A stretch of DNA of 64,000 nucleotides from Armatimonadota bacterium (GTDB taxonomy: Bacteria > Sysuimicrobiota > Sysuimicrobiia > Sysuimicrobiales > Sysuimicrobiaceae). The notes under the pieces were generated by a model. It was not told where the DNA came from. It did no database searches and was given only the letters and a program-made list of their open reading frames with translations. The translations under genes were made by a program, and so were the position numbers. The stretch is from assembly GCA_025059775.1 (NCBI GenBank), contig JANXCW010000001.1, positions 129,588 through 193,587 of the forward strand, written 5' to 3'. Positions 58,579 through 64,000 of the stretch are shown piece after piece. Position 1 is the first letter of the stretch. Each line of letters opens with the position of its first letter.

Positions 58579-60050
58579 GGATCGCTCCTCCTCTCGGGTT
58601 TCCACCGGAGGTCTGGGAACCGGGCGGCCCGCACCTCGTCCAGTCGCCGCACGGGCATGCTGTGGGGCGCGGTCTTCACCACCTCCGGGTTCTCCCGGGC
58701 CTCCCGGTCGATGACCATCATAGCCTCCGCGAACGCATTCAGCACCTGCAGGCTCTCCGTCTCCGTGGGCTCGATCATCAGTGCCTCTTCCACGGTGAGG
58801 GGGAAGTACACCGTGGGCGCGTGGAAGCCGTAGTCCAGCAAGCGCTTGGCGATGTCTTTGGTGGTCACCCCGCTCGTCTGCTTCTGCCGGATCCCGCTCG
58901 CCACGAACTCGTGCTTGCAGACGCGGTCGTAGGGAATCCTGTAGTACGGCGCCAGGCGCACGCGGAGGTAGTTGGCATGCAGCACCGCATGCTCCGCCAC
59001 CGCCCGCAATCCCTCCGCCCCGAGGGTCCGCAGGTACGCGTAGGCCCGTACCAGGGTGCCGAAGTTCCCGTAGAAGGCCCGCACCCGCCCGATGCTCTGG
59101 GGCCGTTCCCATTCCAGGAGGTACCGGTCCTGCTCCCGCCGCACCACGGGCACGGGCAAAAACGGCTCCAGGTGCCGTTTCACCAGCAGCGCGCACGCCC
59201 CGGGTCCTCCACCCCCATGGGGGGTGCTGAAGGTCTTGTGGAGGTTGGTATGCATCACGTCAAACCCCTGGTCCCCGGGTCGGGTGATCCCCAGCATGGC
59301 GTTGAGGTTCGCCCCGTCCAGGTACATCTGCGCGCCGTGCGCGTGGGCCAGCTCCGCAATTCGGTCCACGTGCTCCTCAAACAGTCCCAGGGTGTTGGGG
59401 TTGGTGAGCATCACCGCGGCCACGTCCGGCCCCAGGGCTGCCTCCAGCTGCCGCAGGTCCATGTTGCCCCGGTTATCGCTGGGCACCGTCACCACCCCGT
59501 AGCCCGCCATGCGGGCGGAGGCGGGATTGGTGCCGTGGGCGCTGTCGGGCACGAGCACCTTCGTACGATACTCTCCCCGGTGCGCGAAGTACGCCCGAAT
59601 CATCAGAAGCGCGGTGAGCTCCCCATGGGCACCCGCCGCGGGCTGGAAGGTCACCGCGTCCATGCCCGTTAGTTCCCGCAGCTCCTCCCCCAGCTCGAAC
59701 ATCAGCCGCAAGGCCCCCTGCGCCAGCTCCTCCGGGGTGTAGGGGTGCAGGCGCGAGTAGCCCTCGAACCGGGCCACCTCCTCGTGCAGCTTTGGGTTGT
59801 ACTTCATGGTGCACGATCCGAGCGGCACGAATCCCTGGTCGATGGAGAAGTTCCGGTGGGAGAGCAGGGTGTAGTGCCGCACCACCTCCAGTTCGCTCAC
59901 CTCCGGGAGGGCAGGCGGAGTGCGGCGCCGGGCCCATTCCGGTACCAGCTCATCCAGCGGCACTTCCGGCACATCCGGTTCCGGAAGCCCGTGCGCCCGA
60001 CGTCCCGGGGTGCTCCGTTCGAAGACGAGGGGGAAGTCCCGCTCCTTCAT
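58575..60050 (-). CDS. gcvPB: Glycine dehydrogenase (decarboxylating) subunit 2
   Basis: PLP-binding half of the split P-protein. Seen: [47 protein letters not shown], and the PLP Lys in [17 protein letters not shown]. The length is 491 residues, typical for GcvPB. ATG 60050 overlaps the gcvPA stop by 4 bp. It decarboxylates glycine and passes the aminomethyl group to GcvH. Confidence 0.95.
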   Translation of the reverse strand: MKERDFPLVFERSTPGRRAHGLPEPDVPEVPLDELVPEWARRRTPPALPEVSELEVVRHYTLLSHRNFSIDQGFVPLGSCTMKYNPKLHEEVARFEGYSRLHPYTPEELAQGALRLMFELGEELRELTGMDAVTFQPAAGAHGELTALLMIRAYFAHRGEYRTKVLVPDSAHGTNPASARMAGYGVVTVPSDNRGNMDLRQLEAALGPDVAAVMLTNPNTLGLFEEHVDRIAELAHAHGAQMYLDGANLNAMLGITRPGDQGFDVMHTNLHKTFSTPHGGGGPGACALLVKRHLEPFLPVPVVRREQDRYLLEWERPQSIGRVRAFYGNFGTLVRAYAYLRTLGAEGLRAVAEHAVLHANYLRVRLAPYYRIPYDRVCKHEFVASGIRQKQTSGVTTKDIAKRLLDYGFHAPTVYFPLTVEEALMIEPTETESLQVLNAFAEAMMVIDREARENPEVVKTAPHSMPVRRLDEVRAARFPDLRWKPERRSDP

Positions 60051-61390
60051 ACCACCTGCCGCAACGCCTCCACGAACCGATCCATCTCCTCCCGGGTTCG
60101 GGATTCCGTGACGCACACCAGGAGGCAGTCGCCCAATTCCGGATCGAACCGCCCCAGCGGGACACCGGCCAGGAACCCCTTTCCCGCCAGCACGCGCACG
60201 ATCTGGTCCGCGGGATGCGGGGTGCGCACCACGAACTCATGGAAGGTGGGGCCCGGAAAGGCAAGGGTATACCCAGGGAGATCTGCAATCCGCCCCTTGA
60301 GGTAGTGGGCCTTGCGCACGCACAGCTCCGCCACCCTGCGCACCCCGTCGGGACCCAGCAATGCCAGGTAGATGGCGGCCGCGAGCGCATTGAGGAACTC
60401 GTTGGTGCAGACGTTGCTCGTGGCCTTCTCCCGCCGGATGTGCTGCTCCCGGGCCTGCAGGGTGAGGACGAACCCCCGCCGGCCCTCCGCGTCCACCGTG
60501 GCGCCCACCAGGCGCCCCGGCATCCGTCGTACGAAGGACATGCGGGTGGCGATGATCCCCAGATACGGTCCCCCGAAGTTCAAGGGGCTGCCGAGGGGTT
60601 GCCCTTCCCCTGCTGCGATGTCCGCGCCGACCCCTCCCGGAGGCTCCAGCAGCCCGAACGCCAGCGGGTCCGCGGTGGCCAGGAGGAAGAGCGCCCCGGC
60701 CGCGTGCGCCACCTCCGCGAGCGCCCTTATGTCCTCCACCCCGCCGAAGAAGTTGGGCTGCTGTACCACCACTGCCGCGGTGCGCCCATCCACCACCCGG
60801 GCCACCGCTTCCACGGGCGTGAATCCCCCCTGGTGGGGGATCTCCACCACCTCCACCTCTAATCCCGCGGTGTAGGTGCGCACCACCTGTCGGTACTCCG
60901 GATGCACCGCGGTGCTCACCACCATCCGGTCCCGCCGTGTCAGATCCCGCGCCATTGCCACTGCCTCCGCCAGGGCGCTGGCGCCGTCGTAGAGGGAGGC
61001 GTTCGCCACTTCCATCCCCAACAGCTCGCAGACCATGGTCTGGTACTCGTAGCCCGCCTGCAGCGCTCCTTGGCTGACCTCCGGCTGGTAGGGGGTGTAG
61101 GCGGTGAGGAACTCGCCCCGGCTCGCCAGCTGCCATACGGCCGGAGGGATAAAGTGGTCATAGGCTCCCGCCCCCGCGAAGCACACCACTTTGCCCGCAT
61201 GGGCGTTCTCCTCCGCCAGGGCCCGGAAGTAGCGCACCAGGTCCGGATCCGACAGCGACGGTCGCATCCGCAGCGGTGCTTTCAAGCGCACCCGCGGAGG
61301 GATATCCGCAAAGAGGTCCTCTACGGAGCGCACCCCGATGGTGCGCAGCATGTGCGCCCGCTCCTCGGGGGTGGTGGGGACGTACCGCAC
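60047..61390 (-). CDS. gcvPA: Glycine dehydrogenase (decarboxylating) subunit 1
   Basis: N-terminal-type half of the split P-protein, partner of GcvPB. Seen: [61 protein letters not shown], and [15 protein letters not shown]. The length is 447 residues. GTG 61390 follows GGGGAGGGG and shares one base with the gcvH stop (TAGTG). Confidence 0.95.
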   Translation of the reverse strand: MRYVPTTPEERAHMLRTIGVRSVEDLFADIPPRVRLKAPLRMRPSLSDPDLVRYFRALAEENAHAGKVVCFAGAGAYDHFIPPAVWQLASRGEFLTAYTPYQPEVSQGALQAGYEYQTMVCELLGMEVANASLYDGASALAEAVAMARDLTRRDRMVVSTAVHPEYRQVVRTYTAGLEVEVVEIPHQGGFTPVEAVARVVDGRTAAVVVQQPNFFGGVEDIRALAEVAHAAGALFLLATADPLAFGLLEPPGGVGADIAAGEGQPLGSPLNFGGPYLGIIATRMSFVRRMPGRLVGATVDAEGRRGFVLTLQAREQHIRREKATSNVCTNEFLNALAAAIYLALLGPDGVRRVAELCVRKAHYLKGRIADLPGYTLAFPGPTFHEFVVRTPHPADQIVRVLAGKGFLAGVPLGRFDPELGDCLLVCVTESRTREEMDRFVEALRQVV

Positions 61391-61776
61391 TACCCCTCCC
61401 CGATGTGCCGGCGGTAAGCCCCGGCGTCCAGAAGCCGCTCCAGCTCCGAGGGATCCGCGGGCTCGACCACGATCATCCACCCCTCCCCGTACGGGTCCTG
61501 GCTGACGAGCTCGGGCTGGTCCCGCAACCGCCCGTTCACCTCCACCACCCGGCCCGTGAGGGGAGAATACAGGTCACTTGCGGCCTTCACGGACTCGATC
61601 ACCCCGAAGGGCTCCATGAAGCGGACCTCCCGCCCCACCTCCGGGAGCTCCACGTACACGATGTCGCTGAGCCGGTCCGCGGCGAACTTCGTGATCCCCA
61701 CCCGGGCCCGACCGTCCTCCATCCGTACCCACTCATGCTCCGTGGTATACCGCAGATCCTCTGGAACCACCTCCAC
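61390..61776 (-). CDS. gcvH: Glycine cleavage system H protein
   Basis: Lipoyl carrier of the glycine cleavage complex, 128 residues. Seen: YTTEHEWVRMEDG at the N-terminus, and VIESVKAASDLYSP with the lipoylated K64, then GEGWMIVVEP. The first GTG (61776) or a second one two codons later could be the start. It lies 29 bp after gcvT. Confidence 0.95.
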   Translation of the reverse strand: MEVVPEDLRYTTEHEWVRMEDGRARVGITKFAADRLSDIVYVELPEVGREVRFMEPFGVIESVKAASDLYSPLTGRVVEVNGRLRDQPELVSQDPYGEGWMIVVEPADPSELERLLDAGAYRRHIGEG

Positions 61777-61805
61777 CTCCGCATCCCGCGTGCTGTTTAC
61801 GTCAC

Positions 61806-62891
61806 TTACGCCACACGCCGGTAAAAGGGAAGCCGCACCACCTCCGCATGCACCGTCCTCGTCCGCACCTCCACCGCCACCGGGGTCCCCGGCCCCGCGA
61901 GGTCCGCGCGCAGGTACCCCAGGGCGATGCTGCGCTCCACCCACGGCCCCCAGGTCCCGCTGGTCACCTCCCCCACCGGCTCCCCATCCTTCCGGATCCG
62001 GCATCCCCGCCTGGCGATGACGCGGTCCTCCACCACGAGCCCGCACAACCTCCGTGACACCCCCACCTCCCGCAGCCCGCGCAGGGCCTGCGCGCCGATG
62101 AACGCCCGCCCCTCCAGCTTCACCGCCCAGTCCAGGCCGGCTTCCAGGGGCGAGGTGTGCTCACCCGCATCCTGTCCGTACAGCAGGTATCCCGCCTCCA
62201 GTCGCAGCGTGTCCCGGGCTCCGAGCCCGCAGGGCACGGCGCCCGTCTCCAGGAGGGCTTCCCACACCGGCGCCGCCTGATCCCACGGACAGAACACCTC
62301 GAACCCGTCCTCCCCCGTGTAGCCCGTGCGGGAGACGATGGCTGGCACCCCTGCTACGGCCGTCCCGGGCACGAACCAGTACCGACGCACCGCGGAGAGG
62401 TCCGTGGCCACGAGGGGTTGCAGGGCCTGCTCAGCCCGCGGTCCCTGTACCGCCAGGAGGGCGAGTTCCTCCGTCGCATCCACCACCTCCGAGGCCGCGT
62501 GCGCGTGCAGCCACGCGAGGTCCGCCTCGCGCCGGGCCGCGTTCCCCACCATCAGGAACCGGTCCGCGGCAAACCGGAACACCACGAGGTCGTCCACCAT
62601 TCCCCCGGCCTCATTGCACATGGGGGTGTAGAGGGCCTGCCCGTTCCGAAGCCGTCGCGGGTCGTTCGCCAGCAACCGGCTCAAGTCCTCCAGAGCCCTC
62701 GGACCCAGGACCCAGAACACGCCCATGTGGGAGACATCGAAGAGGCCGCAGGAGGTACGCACCGCCCGATGTTCTGCCACGATCCCCCGGTACTGCAGGG
62801 GCATCTCCCACCCTGCAAACGCCACCATGCGGGCTCCCAGCTGGAGGTGGTGCGCGTACAGGGGCGTGCGGGCGAGCTGGCCTTCACGCAT
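61806..62891 (-). CDS. gcvT: Aminomethyltransferase (T protein)
   Basis: Tetrahydrofolate-dependent T protein that releases ammonia and makes 5,10-methylene-THF. Seen: RTPLYAHHLQLGARMVAFAGWEMPLQY, DVSHMG, GYTGEDGFEVF, and GLGARDTLRLEAGYLLYG with the key Asp and Arg. The length is 361 residues from ATG 62891; a GTG at 62906 is possible and neither has a strong Shine-Dalgarno. The order T-H-PA-PB is typical of Bacillota-like and thermophilic lineages. No glycine riboswitch is visible; the gene is fed by an upstream operon. Confidence 0.95.
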   Translation of the reverse strand: MREGQLARTPLYAHHLQLGARMVAFAGWEMPLQYRGIVAEHRAVRTSCGLFDVSHMGVFWVLGPRALEDLSRLLANDPRRLRNGQALYTPMCNEAGGMVDDLVVFRFAADRFLMVGNAARREADLAWLHAHAASEVVDATEELALLAVQGPRAEQALQPLVATDLSAVRRYWFVPGTAVAGVPAIVSRTGYTGEDGFEVFCPWDQAAPVWEALLETGAVPCGLGARDTLRLEAGYLLYGQDAGEHTSPLEAGLDWAVKLEGRAFIGAQALRGLREVGVSRRLCGLVVEDRVIARRGCRIRKDGEPVGEVTSGTWGPWVERSIALGYLRADLAGPGTPVAVEVRTRTVHAEVVRLPFYRRVA

Positions 62892-63555
62892 GGAGGTGCG
62901 GTCCACCTTCCGTGCGACGCCAGGCCTCGGAGAGGATCCCTCGCACCTCCTCGTCGGAGACCTGCCGAAAGTCCTCGTAGAACTGCCCCACCGCCATGAA
63001 GTACGGATCCTCGTGAACGCACACCACCTCGTCCGCCTCCTGACGGAGGCGGTGCACGCTCTCCGGAGGAGCCACGGGAACCGCCACCACCACCCGGCCC
63101 GCCTTCTTCGACCGGGCGGACCGCACCGCGGCGATCATGGTGGAGCCCGTGGCGACCCCATCGTCCACCAGGATCACGGTACGCCCCTCCACGCGCGGGG
63201 GCGGGCGATCACCCCGGTAGGCCCGCAACCGACGTTGGATCTCCACCATCTGAAACGCTGCCTCCTGGTCGATGTAGGCCTGGTCCACCCGTAGAGCCCA
63301 CAGGCTGCGCTCATCCAGGTAGAGGCTCCCGTCCTCCGCCACCGCGCCAATGGCCAGCTCCGGGTTCTGCGGGGCACGCAGCTTCCGGGGTACGATGATG
63401 TCCAGCTCCGCCCCCAGCTGTGCGGCCACCTCTCCCGCAACCACCACGCCCCCCCGGGGGATCCCCAGGACCAACACATCCTCCTCCGGCGCGATCCGGG
63501 GCCGCAGGGCCGCGGTCAGGGCCCGGCCCGCGTGGTGGCGGTCCCGGAACACCAA
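62884..63555 (-). CDS. Phosphoribosyltransferase-family protein
   Basis: Type I PRTase fold, 223 residues. Seen: VLVLGIPRGGVVVAGEVAAQLGAELDIIVPRKL and the PRPP-binding loop VILVDDGVATGSTM. Proteins of this exact type (predicted phosphoribosyltransferase) are often linked to hydrolases, and their substrate is unknown. ATG is preceded by GGAGGAGG. It overlaps the gcvT start by 8 bp. Confidence 0.88.
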   Translation of the reverse strand: MVFRDRHHAGRALTAALRPRIAPEEDVLVLGIPRGGVVVAGEVAAQLGAELDIIVPRKLRAPQNPELAIGAVAEDGSLYLDERSLWALRVDQAYIDQEAAFQMVEIQRRLRAYRGDRPPPRVEGRTVILVDDGVATGSTMIAAVRSARSKKAGRVVVAVPVAPPESVHRLRQEADEVVCVHEDPYFMAVGQFYEDFRQVSDEEVRGILSEAWRRTEGGPHLHA

Positions 63556-63564
63556 CGCCTCCTC

Positions 63565-64000
63565 CTACCGGCCCGCGTGGGTCTGCCGCGTACCCCGGGC
63601 CATGGCGATGGCCTCCTTCTCCTCCTCGGAGAGAGGGTGCGAGGGGATTCCGTTCCGGAGGATCTTCGCGTACGCCCGCACCGCCTCCCGGCCGTTGAGG
63701 ACGCTGAGCACCACGCCATCGCCCCTGCTGTCCAGGAGGGCGAGGGAGAAGGAGACGCGGCCGCCCACATCCTCGAAGGCATCGAACCGCACCAGTCCCA
63801 CCCGTTGGACGCACCGAAGGAGCTGATCTCCCAGCTCCTCCAGGGACGCGTACACGCCCCGGAGGTCGGATCGGACCTCCTCGAGGGCCTGACGGTGCTC
63901 CCGGAGCTGCTCCACCACAGAACCCTCCGCGCTGGCCCGAGCCGCCCGCACCAGCCGCTGCACCCACATGCCCAGAACGCCCACGAGCACCAGGAGGATC
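63565..64000 (-). CDS. DUF4446 family protein (partial, cut by the window end)
   Basis: The DUF4446 core is clear: VGLVRFDAFEDVGGRVSFSLALLDSRGDGVVLS and LSEEEKEAI. Upstream lie a coiled-coil-like stretch (about 25-60) and a hydrophobic segment (LLVLVGVLGMWV) that is probably a membrane anchor. The frame is open to the last base of the window, so the N-terminus is missing. Function is unknown; in Bacillota the family is often near parA/parB and replication genes. Confidence 0.82.
   Translation of the reverse strand, partial: ILLVLVGVLGMWVQRLVRAARASAEGSVVEQLREHRQALEEVRSDLRGVYASLEELGDQLLRCVQRVGLVRFDAFEDVGGRVSFSLALLDSRGDGVVLSVLNGREAVRAYAKILRNGIPSHPLSEEEKEAIAMARGTRQTHAGR

Noticed and set aside
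62892-63000. Glycine riboswitch before gcvT
   Set aside because: The region is coding for the upstream phosphoribosyltransferase and shows no aptamer pattern.
1-64000. Defence, phage or mobile island
   Set aside because: No integrase, transposase, terminal repeats, restriction or toxin genes and no base-composition break were seen.

Overview
The window is bacterial, very GC-rich (about two thirds G+C by eye) and almost fully coding: no stretch longer than 300 bases lacks a gene. I see no phage, IS element, CRISPR array or toxin system. I read 62 protein genes (two broken by single-base frameshifts, one or two cut by the window ends), one tRNA-Ser(GGA) and one large-type SRP RNA. The linkage ffs-dnaX-ybaB-recR recalls Bacillota and other Terrabacteria. 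Several genes have an archaeal or deep-branching flavour: a Ski2-like helicase, an ApgM-type phosphoglycerate mutase, an RtcA/FAU-1-like pair, an eIF2B-family protein and a long Ndk. An uncultured, possibly thermophilic lineage (for example Sysuimicrobiota/CSP1-3 or a relative) would fit, but that is inference and the taxon is not proven by the sequence.

Layout. 1-5.1 kb: Ski2-like helicase, AcuC-type deacetylase, receiver-like protein, and a GT2 plus polysaccharide-deacetylase-like pair. 5.1-12.8 kb: rpe, a frameshifted TAXI solute receptor, an S55 (SpoIVB-like) protein, tadA-udg, an acetyl/propionyl-CoA synthetase-like enzyme, and a degenerate GGDEF protein. 12.8-15.4 kb: envelope proteins (SPOR-like, anchored Pro-rich, M23 peptidase) and a UroD-family protein. 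15.4-20 kb: iron-type and family-5 ABC transport proteins with no ATPase. 20-23.2 kb: carboxyltransferase, citrate synthase, GNAT. 23.2-29.4 kb: eIF2B-like plus inositol monophosphatase, then the mutS-mutL operon (minus strand).

29.4-37.6 kb: FAD-dependent oxidoreductase, a complete BMP-type ABC transporter (ATPase, two permeases, binding protein), and a minus-strand pair of a nitrilase-fold protein lacking its catalytic Cys and an M24 peptidase. 37.7-42.4 kb: nth, ndk, a frameshifted unknown gene, a histone-H1-like protein with an elaborate control region, and a radical SAM protein. 51.1 down to 41.6 kb is one long minus-strand gene train: EVE, prpD-prpB-prpC (2-methylcitrate cycle), ddl, a dapF homologue with both catalytic Cys changed to Ser, a HAD phosphatase, apgM, plsC-like, and an alpha/beta hydrolase. 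51.1-57.5 kb holds RNA and replication functions: tRNA-Ser, rtcA, FAU-1-like, SRP RNA, a CPBP protease (minus), dnaX, ybaB, recR, and a YkuK-like protein. 64.0 down to 57.5 kb is a tightly overlapped minus operon: DUF4446, phosphoribosyltransferase, gcvT-gcvH-gcvPA-gcvPB, bioY, MOSC.

The genes point to propionate and glycine catabolism, scavenging by ABC/TAXI uptake, and ordinary DNA repair. Two promoter styles recur: an extended -10 (TGGTAnnCT) before genes with a leader, and -35/-10 pairs ending 6-9 nt before GTG or ATG with no Shine-Dalgarno sequence, suggesting leaderless mRNAs. The most interesting protein-level observations are the Cys-less nitrilase homologue, the double-Ser DapF homologue, the RtcA/FAU-1 pair inside an RNA-processing neighbourhood, and a terminator whose U-tract runs straight into the next start codon at 39.9 kb.
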